DNA from: Nonomuraea sp. MG754425
GTDB lineage: Bacteria; Actinomycetota; Actinomycetes; Streptosporangiales; Streptosporangiaceae
Direction: 5' to 3'
Assembly (NCBI RefSeq): GCF_021699195.1
Contig: NZ_SSXE01000086.1
Coordinates: 1 to 37,852 of the forward strand
Length of the DNA: 37,852 nt
Below the pieces are notes generated by a model. That model was given only the letters and a program-made list of their open reading frames with translations. It was not told where the DNA came from and made no database searches. Below are positions 21,809-30,114 of this stretch, in pieces. Within the stretch, counting starts at the first letter, position 1. Each line of letters begins with the position of its first letter. Both the position numbers and the translations under genes were made by a program.

Positions 21809-24396
21809 TCCTGGACTACGTGCTCAGCGGCCTGGTCACCGGGGCCGTTTTCGCGATCATGGGCTCGGGCCTGACGCTCTCGTACGCGGCCACGGGCGTG
21901 TTCAACTTCGCCCACGGCGCCGTCGGGTTCCTCACGGCCCTGCTGTTCCACCAGCTCGGCCAGGCCGGGCTGCCCCCGTGGGCGGCGGCCCCCGTGGCGG
22001 TGCTGCTGTTCGCCCCCGCGCTCGGCTACGTCCTGCACCGGGCCATGTTCCGCGGGCTGGCCCAGGCCGGGGAGACCGCCCAGATCGTGGCCACCATCGG
22101 GCTCACGATCGCGCTGCCCGCGCTCGGCCTGCTCGTCGTGGACGTGGCCGGGCTGCCCCCGGCGGACGCCACCTCGCTGCCGCGCGGTGTCGGGCCGCAC
22201 CCGGCGTACGCGTTCGACGTGCTCGGCGTGCGGCTGGACAGCGACCAGCTCATCACGTTCGGGGTCTCGGCGGTGGCGGCGGCCGGGTTGTGGGCGTTCA
22301 TCCGGCACACCCCGTACGGGCTGCGCATGCGCGCCTCCGTGGACCGCCGCCGGCTGGCCACGCTCAGGGGCGTGGACGCCGACGCGACCTCGGCGCTGGC
22401 CTGGATGCTCGCCTCGGGCCTGGCGGGCCTGGCCGGGGTGCTGGCCGTGCCGGTGCTGGGCCTGGACGCGACCGCGTACACGGTGCTGCTGTTCGCCTCG
22501 GCGACGGCCGCGGTGTTCGGGCGGCTGCGCTCGATCCCCTGGACGTTCGCGGCGGGGCTCGCGCTCGGCGTCGTGCAGAACCTGGTCGCCGGCTACACCG
22601 ACTTCCTCGAAGAGGTGACCGGGCTGCGCACGGCGGTGCCGGTGATCCTGCTGTTCGCCGGGCTCGTCCTGCTGAACCGGTCGCGTGAGCGGGTGGCCGG
22701 GAGCGCGGCCGAGGACGTACCGCCGCCCGACCACCTGGCCGCGCTCCCACCGTGGCGGCGCAGGCTGCCGTGGGCCGCCGGGGTGGCGGCGCTGGCGGTG
22801 TTCGCGTTCACCGGGCCCGAGTACTACGTGGGCGTCGCGGCCCAGGGCCTCGTGCTGGCGCTGATCTTCTGCTCGTTCGTGGTCGTGACCGGCATCGGCG
22901 GCATGGTGAACCTGGCCCAGGCCGCCTTCGCCGCCATGGCGGCCCTGACCTGCGGATGGGCGTTCGCCTCCGGGCTGCCGTTCTTCGGGGCGATCCTGCT
23001 GGGCGTGCTCGCCGCCGCGGCCGTCGGGATGCTGGTGGCGCTGCCCGCGCTGCGGCTGGGCGGGCGGGTGCTGACGCTGGCCACGCTCGCCCTGGCGCTG
23101 CTGGCCGACCAGGTGCTGTTCCAGGTGGACGCCTTCAGCAACGGGACGATCGGGTGGTCGCTGCCCGCGCTCGGGTTCGGCTTCGCCGACACCTCCGACC
23201 CCCGCGTGCGGGTGGCCGTGCTGCTCCTGCTGATCGGGGCGGTGGCGCTGCTCGTCAGGAACCTGGAGCGGTCGGCGTCCGGGCGGGCGATCCTGGCCGT
23301 GCGATCGGCCCCGGCGGCGGCCACGACGTCCGGGCTGTCGGCGCCGCGCACGAAGATCGTGCTGTTCGTGCTGGCGTCGGCCATCGCCGGGCTCGGCGGG
23401 GTGCTGTTCGCGATCTCCAAGGGCTCGATCACCGCCACCGACCTGCCGGCGTTCACCGGGTTCGTGTGGCTGGCCGTGGTCGTGCTCCAGGGGGTGCGGC
23501 GCGTCGGCGGGGCCGTGCTGGGCGGGCTCGTCGCGGTGGCCGTGCCCGAACTGCTCGCCACCTGGGACGTCTCCGCGCACGTGGGCGCCATCCTGTTCGG
23601 GCTCGGCGGCATGATCCTGGCCAGGCATCCCGACGGGGTGCTCACCCAGCTCGCCGGGCTGCGCCACCGCCGGGCCGGACCGCCCGCCGAGCAGCCGCCG
23701 GCCGTGCCGGCCGGGCCCGCGCTGTTCGCCCTGGAAGGCGTCGTCGCCGGGTACGAGGACCTGACCGTGCTCCGGGGCGTGAGCCTGACCGTCAACGCCG
23801 GCGAGGTCGTCGCGCTGCTCGGCGCGAACGGCGCGGGCAAGTCCACCACGTGCGCGGCGGCGGCCGGGGACCTGCCGGTGACCGGCGGCCGGATCCTGCT
23901 CGACGGCGAGGACGTCACCGCCTGGCCCGCCCACCGCAGGGCCCGCGCCGGCATCCTGCTCGCCCCCGAGGGCCGGGGCGTCTTCCCCGGCCTGACCGTG
24001 GAGGAGAACCTGCGCACCTGGCTGCCCGACCCCGCCCCGGTCTACGAGCGCCTGCCCCGCCTGGCCGAGCGCCGTACCGTGCTCGCGGGCGCGCTGTCCG
24101 GCGGCGAGCAGCAACTCCTCACGCTCGCCCCCGCTCTCGTCCGCCCGCCGCGCGTGCTGATCGCAGACGAGCCGTCGCTCGGGCTGGCCCCCATGGTGGT
24201 GCGGCAGATCTTCGACGTCTTCGCCGAACTGCGCGAGCGCGGCGTCGCGCTGCTGCTGGTCGAGGAGAAGGCCACCGAGGCGCTGGCGATCGCCGACCGG
24301 GTGGCCTTCATGCGACTCGGGACGGTCACCTGGGCCGGGCCGCGCGCCGAGGTCGACAGCGAGCGGCTGACCGCCGCCTACCTGGGGGTGCGCTGA
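21805..24396 (+). CDS. LivH-LivM-LivF fusion: two permeases and one ATPase in one polypeptide
   Basis: An 863-residue protein containing three ABC importer components in sequence. Residues about 1-300 are LivH-like (TGAVFAIMGSGLTLSYAATG, then NFAHGAVGF). Residues about 320-615 are LivM-like (VTGIGGMVNLAQAAFAAMAA). A Pro/Arg-rich linker of about 25 residues follows. Residues about 640-863 are a LivF ATPase: Walker A GANGAGKST from about residue 673, signature LSGGEQQ from 764, Walker B LIADEPS with Glu789. The coding frame runs uninterrupted through both junctions. LivH-M and LivM-F pairs are usually separate genes, so one chain per half-complex is unusual. The separate LivG follows 2 nt later. 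Confidence 0.92.
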   Translation: MILDYVLSGLVTGAVFAIMGSGLTLSYAATGVFNFAHGAVGFLTALLFHQLGQAGLPPWAAAPVAVLLFAPALGYVLHRAMFRGLAQAGETAQIVATIGLTIALPALGLLVVDVAGLPPADATSLPRGVGPHPAYAFDVLGVRLDSDQLITFGVSAVAAAGLWAFIRHTPYGLRMRASVDRRRLATLRGVDADATSALAWMLASGLAGLAGVLAVPVLGLDATAYTVLLFASATAAVFGRLRSIPWTFAAGLALGVVQNLVAGYTDFLEEVTGLRTAVPVILLFAGLVLLNRSRERVAGSAAEDVPPPDHLAALPPWRRRLPWAAGVAALAVFAFTGPEYYVGVAAQGLVLALIFCSFVVVTGIGGMVNLAQAAFAAMAALTCGWAFASGLPFFGAILLGVLAAAAVGMLVALPALRLGGRVLTLATLALALLADQVLFQVDAFSNGTIGWSLPALGFGFADTSDPRVRVAVLLLLIGAVALLVRNLERSASGRAILAVRSAPAAATTSGLSAPRTKIVLFVLASAIAGLGGVLFAISKGSITATDLPAFTGFVWLAVVVLQGVRRVGGAVLGGLVAVAVPELLATWDVSAHVGAILFGLGGMILARHPDGVLTQLAGLRHRRAGPPAEQPPAVPAGPALFALEGVVAGYEDLTVLRGVSLTVNAGEVVALLGANGAGKSTTCAAAAGDLPVTGGRILLDGEDVTAWPAHRRARAGILLAPEGRGVFPGLTVEENLRTWLPDPAPVYERLPRLAERRTVLAGALSGGEQQLLTLAPALVRPPRVLIADEPSLGLAPMVVRQIFDVFAELRERGVALLLVEEKATEALAIADRVAFMRLGTVTWAGPRAEVDSERLTAAYLGVR

Positions 24397-24398
24397 GC

Positions 24399-25139
24399 AT
24401 GCTGGACGTGGCGGGCGTGTCCGTGGCCTTCGGCGGCGTCCGGGCGCTGGACAAGGTGTCGTTCGAGGTCGCCGAGGGCGTCGTCTGCGGGGTGATCGGC
24501 CCGAACGGGGCCGGCAAGACCACCCTGTTCGACGTGCTGTCAGGGCTGCGCCGACCGGCCGAGGGACGGGTGCGCGTGGCCGGCCGGGACATGACGAGGC
24601 TGCCCGCGCTCAGGCGGGCCAGGGCGGGGCTGCGCCGCACGTTCCAGCGCACCCAGGTCTTCGGCCGGCTCACCGTGGCCGGCAACGTGCTGGCCGCGCT
24701 CGACTGGCACGGCGGCGGAGGCGGGCTCGCCGCCGACCTGGTCGGCTGGCCGGCCCGGCGGCGGCTGGAACGCGAGCGGCACGAGCGCGTCGCCGAGGTG
24801 CTGGAGCTGTGCGGGCTCACCGCGCTGCGCGACGCCTACGCCGCCGCGCTCCCCGTCGGACAGCGCCGCCTCGTCGAGCTGGCCAGGGCCCTGGCCGACC
24901 GGCCCCGCCTGCTGCTGCTCGACGAGCCCACCTCGGGGCTGGACGCCGGGCAGAGCGCGCGGCTGGGCGAGGTCGTCCGGGCCCTGGACACGACCGTGTT
25001 GCTGGTCGAGCACGACATGGGGTTCGTCATGGACACCTGCGACCGGATCGTGGTGCTGGACCTCGGCAAGGTGATCGCCACCGGCACGCCCGGCGAGATC
25101 CGGCAGGACCCGGTCGTCAGGGCCGCCTACCTCGGCTGA
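24399..25139 (+). CDS. branched-chain-type ABC transporter ATPase, LivG-like
   Basis: A 246-residue ATPase. Walker A is GPNGAGKTT, the Q-loop region is RRTFQRTQVF, the signature is the LivG-typical LPVGQRRLVELARAL, and Walker B is LLLLDEPTSG, followed by LLVEHDMGFVMD with the switch His. The C-terminal GTPGEIRQDPVVRAAYLG is characteristic of LivG. It pairs with the LivF domain of the preceding fusion to complete the importer. ATG 24399 starts 2 nt after the fusion stop. The stop overlaps by 13 bp the convergent dienelactone hydrolase gene. Confidence 0.93.
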   Translation: MLDVAGVSVAFGGVRALDKVSFEVAEGVVCGVIGPNGAGKTTLFDVLSGLRRPAEGRVRVAGRDMTRLPALRRARAGLRRTFQRTQVFGRLTVAGNVLAALDWHGGGGGLAADLVGWPARRRLERERHERVAEVLELCGLTALRDAYAAALPVGQRRLVELARALADRPRLLLLDEPTSGLDAGQSARLGEVVRALDTTVLLVEHDMGFVMDTCDRIVVLDLGKVIATGTPGEIRQDPVVRAAYLG

Positions 25140-25855
25140 GCGTGCCGCTCGGTGAACGACAGGATGCGCCGCCAGGCGTCCTGGCAGGCCGCGGCCCACT
25201 CGGCGTAACTCCGGTCGAAGAACGAGTGCGGCGCGCCCTCGTAGACGTGCGACTCGTGCTCGGTGCCCACCCGGTCGAGGGCGGCCTCGTACGCGGCGAA
25301 CTGCTCGGGCGTCGAGACGGTGTCCGCGCCCGCCCGCAGCAGGAGCAGCGGCGCGCCCGGCCCGGTGGACGGCTCCTCGACGGCCCGCAGCGCCCCGTAG
25401 AAGCCGATGCCGCCGGCCAGGCCGTTGCCCTCGGCCGCCTGCCGCCACGAATGGGCCCCGCCCATGCAGAAGCCCACCGTGAACACCGGCCCGTCCAGCT
25501 CCTTCGTGGCGGCCAGGACGTCCTGCCGGACGCCGTCGGTGGTGATCTGGCGGACGTGCGTCATGAAGTCGAAGTCGTCGCCCCGGTCGCCCAGACCGGC
25601 GGTGCGGCCGAAGTAGTCGATCGCGATCGTGCGGAACCCGGCCTCGGCGAACCGGACCGCCAGGTCCCGGTAGTAGGGGTGCAGGCCGCGCACGTCGGGC
25701 AGGATCACCATGCCGCGCCCGTTCGGCTCGGCCGGCTCGGCCCGGTAGGCGAGAAGGCGGTTGCCGTCGGCGGCGGTCAGCTCGATCTGCTCGTGAGAGG
25801 CCACCTCGCCCTGGACGGGCGGTGCGGGCGGCCTGCTGTCGGTGGAATGGCACAT
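25127..25855 (-). CDS. dienelactone hydrolase-family protein
   Basis: A 242-residue alpha/beta hydrolase. The nucleophile is Cys130 in VGFCMGG, the acid Asp178 (RAGADTV) and the base His210 (GAPHSFF), the classical Cys-Asp-His triad of dienelactone hydrolases, which open lactones such as 4-carboxymethylenebut-2-en-4-olide. ILPDVRGLHPYYRDLAVRFA is the usual N-terminal block. Dienelactone hydrolase-like proteins are common outside chlorocatechol pathways, so the exact substrate is uncertain. ATG 25855 lacks a clear ribosome-binding site; GTG 25804 (after AGGGCGAG) would remove 17 residues without harming the fold. Convergent with livG. Confidence 0.85.
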   Translation of the reverse strand: MCHSTDSRPPAPPVQGEVASHEQIELTAADGNRLLAYRAEPAEPNGRGMVILPDVRGLHPYYRDLAVRFAEAGFRTIAIDYFGRTAGLGDRGDDFDFMTHVRQITTDGVRQDVLAATKELDGPVFTVGFCMGGAHSWRQAAEGNGLAGGIGFYGALRAVEEPSTGPGAPLLLLRAGADTVSTPEQFAAYEAALDRVGTEHESHVYEGAPHSFFDRSYAEWAAACQDAWRRILSFTERHAQPR

Positions 25856-26046
25856 GTGATCAGCATGCCCGGGGCGGCCCCCGGTACGCGAAGTATCACG
25901 ATCGCCGCTTTCGCGACCGGCCGCCTGGGGAGCCTGGACCGGCGGGCCCGGGGCAGACGATCGATCGCCGGACGATGGTTGTGCGCGGACGCGCGGGCCC
26001 CGACCATCGAGAGACAACCGCACCATCCTCGTGAAAGGGCAGGAAT
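25856..26046. other. intergenic control region between divergent hydrolase genes
   Basis: No gene seen. CGATGGT (25973-25979) and ACCATCG (26003-26009) are perfect 7-bp arms 23 nt apart, and ACCATC recurs at 26022, so a dimeric regulator may bind there. Leftward, a TGATACT box lies at about 25894-25900. Copies of the shared acyl-CoA operator are absent. Confidence 0.3.
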
Positions 26047-27009
26047 ATGGCATCTCACCCCAACCTCGACCCGGAGCTGCGTGCCGGGATCGAGCAGTTC
26101 CCCGGCCCGGTCGGCGACATGTCCGCCCTGTTCGCGGACCTCGCCGGGCAGCGGGAGCAGATGAACGCGTTTCTCGCCGCCGCGCCCGATCCGGACACGC
26201 GGCTCCGGATCGGCGACCGCGTGGTCCCGGGGCCCGAGGGGGCGCCCGACCTGCGCCTGCGCGTCTACCAGCCGGAGCATCCGGGGCAGGACCGGCCGGT
26301 GCTCTACTGGATCCACGGCGGCGGCATGATCATGGGCGCGCCGAAGATCGACGACGCGGCGATGATCGACTATGTGGAGCGGCTCGGCCTGGTCGTGGTG
26401 TCCGTGGACTACCGGCTCGCGCCCGAGCACCCGCATCCCGCCCCCGTCGAGGACTGCTACGCCGGCCTGGCCTGGACCGTCAAGAACGCCGCCGAACTGG
26501 GCGTGGACCCGGGCCGGGTGGTCGTGGGCGGGGCCAGCGCGGGCGGCGGGCTGGCCGCCGCGACCGTGCTGCTGGCCAGGGACCGGGGCGGGCCCGAGGT
26601 GGCCTTCCAGCTCCTCGTCTGCCCGATGCTCGACGACCGCAACGTCACGCCGTCCAGCCACCAGTTCGCCGAGGCCGTGGTGTGGGACCGGACGGCCAAC
26701 CTCTTCGGCTGGAACGCGCTGCTCGGCGGCCGGGCGGGAGCCGACGACATCTCGCCGTACGCGGCTCCGGCCCGCGCCACCGACCTGTCAGGGCTGCCGC
26801 CGGCGTTCGTGGACGTGGGGGAGCTGGAGGTGTTCAGGGACGAGTGCGCCGACTACGCGGTGCGGCTGGCGCAGGCGGGTGTCTCGACCGAGTTCCACCT
26901 GTACCCGGGGGCCTTCCACGGGTTCGACATGATGGTGCCCGGCGCGGCGCTGAGCGTCCGGGCGCGGCGGGCCCGCGAGGCGGCCCTCAGACGCGCCCTC
27001 GGGCTCTAG
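26047..27009 (+). CDS. alpha/beta hydrolase, HSL-type esterase
   Basis: A 320-residue esterase of the hormone-sensitive-lipase family. The oxyanion motif is YWIHGGGM (His90), the nucleophile elbow GGASAGGG (Ser164) and the base His291 (AFHGFD). The family's DxLRDE motif reads ELEVFRDE, so the acid would be Glu261 instead of the usual Asp. YRLAPEHPHPAPVEDC is the standard conserved block. These are cytoplasmic carboxylesterases for short acyl esters. ATG 26047 follows AAAGGGCAGG. The esterase could release an alcohol and acid for the nearby acyl-CoA pathway, but no shared promoter element links them. Confidence 0.9.
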   Translation: MASHPNLDPELRAGIEQFPGPVGDMSALFADLAGQREQMNAFLAAAPDPDTRLRIGDRVVPGPEGAPDLRLRVYQPEHPGQDRPVLYWIHGGGMIMGAPKIDDAAMIDYVERLGLVVVSVDYRLAPEHPHPAPVEDCYAGLAWTVKNAAELGVDPGRVVVGGASAGGGLAAATVLLARDRGGPEVAFQLLVCPMLDDRNVTPSSHQFAEAVVWDRTANLFGWNALLGGRAGADDISPYAAPARATDLSGLPPAFVDVGELEVFRDECADYAVRLAQAGVSTEFHLYPGAFHGFDMMVPGAALSVRARRAREAALRRALGL

Positions 27010-27030
27010 CCGCTACGACGGGCCGCGTCG

Positions 27031-27187
27031 GCGTCCGTGGCCGGTCTGGCCACGGGCGAACGCGTGCGGCGTTCGGATGGTCCCGCCACGGACGGGCGGG
27101 CGCGTCCGGGTCGGTCCGGTCGCGGGCGGGCGCGTTCGGGCTGGTCCGGTCGCGGGCGTGGGCGGTGTCCGTGGCCGGTCTGGTCAC
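27031..27187 (+). repeat. imperfect direct and tandem repeats upstream of the acyl-CoA dehydrogenase operon
   Basis: Two 23-bp direct repeats (27031-27053 and 27165-27187, 21 identical) share the core GTCCGTGGCCGGTCTGG. Between them, two 30-bp tandem units (27091-27120 and 27121-27150, 25 identical) and half of a third (27151-27165) carry GGGCGGGCGCGT and GGTCCGGTCG pieces. The second 23-bp copy contains the likely -35 box of the operon. The stretch of about 200 bp holds no credible gene. The repeats may be slippage products or multiple protein-binding sites. Confidence 0.6.
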
Positions 27188-27189
27188 CC

Positions 27190-27207
27190 AACCAAGCGTG
27201 CGCTAGG
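27190..27207 (+). promoter_or_regulatory. shared regulon operator, copy B (acyl-CoA dehydrogenase operon)
   Basis: AACCAAGCGTGCGCTAGG holds the dyad CCAAGCG-TG-CGCTAGG (6 of 7 pairs match). TGGTCA (27181-27186), a 17-bp spacer and TAGGTT (27204-27209) give a promoter whose start falls at GTG 27217, so the mRNA is probably leaderless. The site fills most of the spacer, so a bound protein would block RNA polymerase. Confidence 0.7.
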
Positions 27208-27216
27208 TTTGGTGAT

Positions 27217-28311
27217 GTGGATCTCGACTTCTCGCCCGCCGAGCGGGCCTTTCGCGCCGAGGTTCGCGACTGGCTGGGCGGGCACGCGCCCCCGCCGCTC
27301 CCGTCCATGGACACCCCCGAGGGCTTCGCCGCGCACCGCGCCTGGGAGGCCGACCTCGCCGCCGCCCGGCTGTCCGTCGTCTCCTGGCCACGGGAGTACG
27401 GCGGGCGCGCCGCCTCCCTCATCGACTGGCTGATCTTCGAGGAGGAGTACTGGGCCGCCGGCTGCCCCGCCCGCCTCACCCAGAACGGCATCTTCCTGCT
27501 GGGCCCCTCCCTCATGCGGTACGGCACCCCCGAGCAGCGCGCCCACTGGCTGCCCAGGATGGCCACCGGCGCGGACGTGTGGGCGCAGGCGTGGTCGGAG
27601 CCCGAGGCGGGCAGCGACCTGGCCGCCCTGACCTCCCGCGCCGAACCCTGCCCCGGCGGCTGGCTGCTGCACGGGCACAAGACGTGGAGCTCGCGGGCCG
27701 CCTTCGCCACCCACGGCTTCGGCCTCTTCCGCACCTCGGGGGCCAGGCACAAGGGGCTGACGTACTTCATGTTCCCCATGACCGACGTCGCCGTACGGCC
27801 GATCGCGCAGCTCGACGGGCTGCCCGGCTTCGCCGAACTGCGCTTCGACGGCGTGTTCACCCCCGAGCCGATGGTGCTCGGGCAGGTCGGCGAGGGCTGG
27901 CGGATCGCGATGGCCACCACCTCGTCCGAACGCGGCCTGACCCTGCGCAGCCCCGGCCGGTTCCTGGCCACCGCGCACCGGCTCGTCGCGCTGGCCGCCG
28001 ACGCCGATCCGGTGCTCGCCGACCGGGCCGTCCGGTGCCTGGTGGAGGCGGAGGCGTACCGGCTGCACACGTTCGGGACGGCCCGGCGGCTCATGGCGGG
28101 GGAGGAACTCGGGCCGGCCGCCAGCATGGGGAAGATCTTCTGGTCGGAGCTGGACCTGCGCATGCACGCACTGGCCCTGGACCTGCTGGGCGACCGGGCC
28201 GAGGACTGGCTGGACGGCTTCCTGTTCTCGCTGGCCGGGCCCATCTACGCGGGGACGAACGAGATCCAGCGCAACATCGTCGCCGAACGGGTGCTGGGGC
28301 TGCCGCGATGA
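27217..28311 (+). CDS. acyl-CoA dehydrogenase (FadE-type), first of a pair
   Basis: A 364-residue flavoprotein that introduces an alpha,beta double bond into an acyl-CoA. VDLDFSPAERAFRAEVRDWL is the usual N-terminus of actinobacterial FadE proteins. FAD-side motifs are AWSEPEAGSDLAAL and KTWSSRAAFATHGF, and the C-terminal motif is IYAGTNEIQRNI. Where medium-chain enzymes have the catalytic Glu (YEGT) this protein has Ala, so the base must lie elsewhere, as in many paired FadE enzymes. GTG 27217 matches the leaderless promoter. It overlaps the second dehydrogenase by ATGA. A heteromeric enzyme like those acting on steroid side chains is an inference. Confidence 0.9.
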   Translation: MDLDFSPAERAFRAEVRDWLGGHAPPPLPSMDTPEGFAAHRAWEADLAAARLSVVSWPREYGGRAASLIDWLIFEEEYWAAGCPARLTQNGIFLLGPSLMRYGTPEQRAHWLPRMATGADVWAQAWSEPEAGSDLAALTSRAEPCPGGWLLHGHKTWSSRAAFATHGFGLFRTSGARHKGLTYFMFPMTDVAVRPIAQLDGLPGFAELRFDGVFTPEPMVLGQVGEGWRIAMATTSSERGLTLRSPGRFLATAHRLVALAADADPVLADRAVRCLVEAEAYRLHTFGTARRLMAGEELGPAASMGKIFWSELDLRMHALALDLLGDRAEDWLDGFLFSLAGPIYAGTNEIQRNIVAERVLGLPR

Positions 28312-29252
28312 ACTTCGGCCTCAGCGACGACCAGCGCGCCCTGGCCGAGACCGTCCGGGACGTGCTGCACGCGCACTGCCCGCCCGCCGCGCTGCGGACC
28401 GAGCGCCGTCCGGGCTGGAAACGGCTCGCCGAGCTGGGCTTCTTCGGGCTGCTGCAGCCCGCCGAGGCCGGCGGGCTGGGGCTCGACCTGGTGGACGTGC
28501 TGCCCGCGCTGGAGGAGACCGGGCGCGCCTGCCTGCCGGGGCCGGTCGTGGAGACCGCCGTGCTCGCGCCGTTCCTGCTCGCCGGGACGCCCGAGCTGGC
28601 CTCCGGGGCGGTGAGCGTCGGGGTGCTGCCGCCGGGGCAGGCGTACCTGGCCGACGCCGACCTGGCCGACCTGCTCGTGGTGGTGCGCGACGGCCAGGCC
28701 CGGCTGGCGCCGCGCGCGCGGGCGCTCCTCACGCCCCGGCGCGGCGTGGACCCGTGCCGGCCGCTGTTCGAGGTGCGCCTGTCCGGGGCGGAGGCCCTGT
28801 CAGGACCCGTCGGCCCGGCGCTGGAGCGCGCCACGGTGGCGACCGCCGCGCAGCTCATCGGGGTCGCCAGGGAACTGCTGTCGGTGACCGTCGGCTACGC
28901 GCGGGCCCGCACGCAGTTCGGCGCGCCGATCGGGTCCTTCCAGGCGGTCAAGCACCACCTCGCCGACGTGGCCGTGGCCGTGGAGTTCGCGGCCCCGCTG
29001 GTGTACCGGGCGGCGCTGACGGCCGGCTCCGACGACGCGGAGCGGGACACGAGCGCCGCCAAGGCCGCCGCCGGCGACGCCGCCACGCTGGCCGCCAGGG
29101 TCGCGCTCCAGGTGCACGGCGCGATCGGCTACACCGAGGAACTGGACCTGCGCTTCTGGCTCGCCCGCGCCTGGTCCTTGTCGGCCGCCTACGGCACCAC
29201 GGCCGCCCACCGCGAACGGCTGCGCGCCGCGATCGTACGGAGGAGCCCGTGA
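28308..29252 (+). CDS. acyl-CoA dehydrogenase-like protein, second of a pair
   Basis: A 314-residue acyl-CoA dehydrogenase homologue, shorter than the usual 380. The N-terminal helical domain is MNFGLSDDQRALAETVRDVL. The middle beta domain is reduced, and the C-terminal domain has YARARTQFGAPIGSFQAVKH (flavin/CoA contact) and VALQVHGAIGYTEELDLRF. The pattern of one long and one short adjacent FadE is typical of alpha2beta2 dehydrogenases in actinobacterial cholesterol and related catabolism. Coupled to both neighbours (ATGA and GTGA overlaps). Confidence 0.88.
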   Translation: MNFGLSDDQRALAETVRDVLHAHCPPAALRTERRPGWKRLAELGFFGLLQPAEAGGLGLDLVDVLPALEETGRACLPGPVVETAVLAPFLLAGTPELASGAVSVGVLPPGQAYLADADLADLLVVVRDGQARLAPRARALLTPRRGVDPCRPLFEVRLSGAEALSGPVGPALERATVATAAQLIGVARELLSVTVGYARARTQFGAPIGSFQAVKHHLADVAVAVEFAAPLVYRAALTAGSDDAERDTSAAKAAAGDAATLAARVALQVHGAIGYTEELDLRFWLARAWSLSAAYGTTAAHRERLRAAIVRRSP

Positions 29253-30073
29253 AGTTCGGCGTCCCGCTCGGCCTGCTGCACCCCGACGCCTGGAAGGACG
29301 TGGCGGTGGCGGCCGACGAGCTGGGGTTCGAGTCGGTGTGGCTGCCCGAGCACCTCGTCTTCGCCACCGACCTGTCCACGGCCGTCTACCCGGGCACGTC
29401 CGACCCGGGGATCAAGCCGGGGACGCCGCTGTTCGACGCGCCCGCGTACCTGTGCTGGCTGGCCGCGCTCACCAGCCGGGTACGGCTCGGCACGGCGGTC
29501 CAGCTCCTCGCCCTGCGGCATCCGTTCGTGTCGGCCCGCGCGTTCGCCACGCTGGACGTGGTCTCGTCCGGGAGGGCCGTCTGCGGCGTCGGGGCGGGCT
29601 GGTACCGGGGGGAGTGGGAGGCGGCCGGGGTGCCGTTCGCCACCAGGGGAGCGCGGCTGGACGAGGCGATCGAGGTGGTCAGGCGGCTCTGGAGCGAGCC
29701 CGTGGTCGCCCATTCCGGACGCTTCTACACCTTTCCCGAGGTCGCCTTCGAGCCCAAGCCGGTGCAGCGGCGGCTGCCGGTGCTCGCGGGCGGCGAGTCG
29801 GCCGCCGCCCTGCGCCGGGCGGCGACGCTGTGCGACGGCTGGATCAGCATGCCGCACACGATCGAGTCGATCCGGCCACGGCTCGCGGAGCTCGCGCGGA
29901 TCAGGGCCGGGGTGCCGGTCACGGCGCACGCGTACGCGCTGGGCTCGCCCGGCGAGGTGGCGGACTGGGCGGCGCTCGGCGTGGAGCGGCTGATCGTCCG
30001 CCCCTGGACGCGCGGCCGCGACGCGGTCTCCCGCCTCGCCGCCTTCGCCACCGACTACGACCTCCAGCCCTGA
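29249..30073 (+). CDS. LLM-class (luciferase-like) F420-dependent oxidoreductase
   Basis: A 274-residue TIM-barrel protein. MKFGVPLGLLHP, LGFESVWLPEHLVF and LTSRVRLGTAVQLLALRHP are typical strands of the luciferase-like family; in actinobacteria these often use reduced F420. GVGAGWYRGEWEAAGVPF and FEPKPVQRRLPVLAGGES follow the TIGR03619-type pattern. It is translated with the second acyl-CoA dehydrogenase (GTG 29249, AGGAG upstream) and so probably works in the same pathway, either as an oxygenase with FMN or as an F420 reductase. Flavin versus F420 cannot be decided by eye. Confidence 0.88.
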   Translation: MKFGVPLGLLHPDAWKDVAVAADELGFESVWLPEHLVFATDLSTAVYPGTSDPGIKPGTPLFDAPAYLCWLAALTSRVRLGTAVQLLALRHPFVSARAFATLDVVSSGRAVCGVGAGWYRGEWEAAGVPFATRGARLDEAIEVVRRLWSEPVVAHSGRFYTFPEVAFEPKPVQRRLPVLAGGESAAALRRAATLCDGWISMPHTIESIRPRLAELARIRAGVPVTAHAYALGSPGEVADWAALGVERLIVRPWTRGRDAVSRLAAFATDYDLQP

Positions 30074-30085
30074 CCCGCGCCGGAC

Positions 30086-30099
30086 GGCCGGTCGCGGCC
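30086..30099. terminator. short GC hairpin between convergent genes
   Basis: GGCCG-GTCG-CGGCC is a perfect 5-bp stem with a 4-nt loop in the 41-bp gap between the LLM gene and the convergent CHAP gene. It has no T run. It may be a weak bidirectional terminator. Confidence 0.25.
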
Positions 30100-30114
30100 G
30101 GGCGTGGGGGGTGG

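Noticed and set aside
21805..24396. Frameshift or missing-stop artefact joining livH, livM and livF
   Set aside because: Coding character and family motifs continue in one frame through both junctions with proper linkers, and no internal ribosome-binding site or start overlap typical of this region is seen at the junctions.
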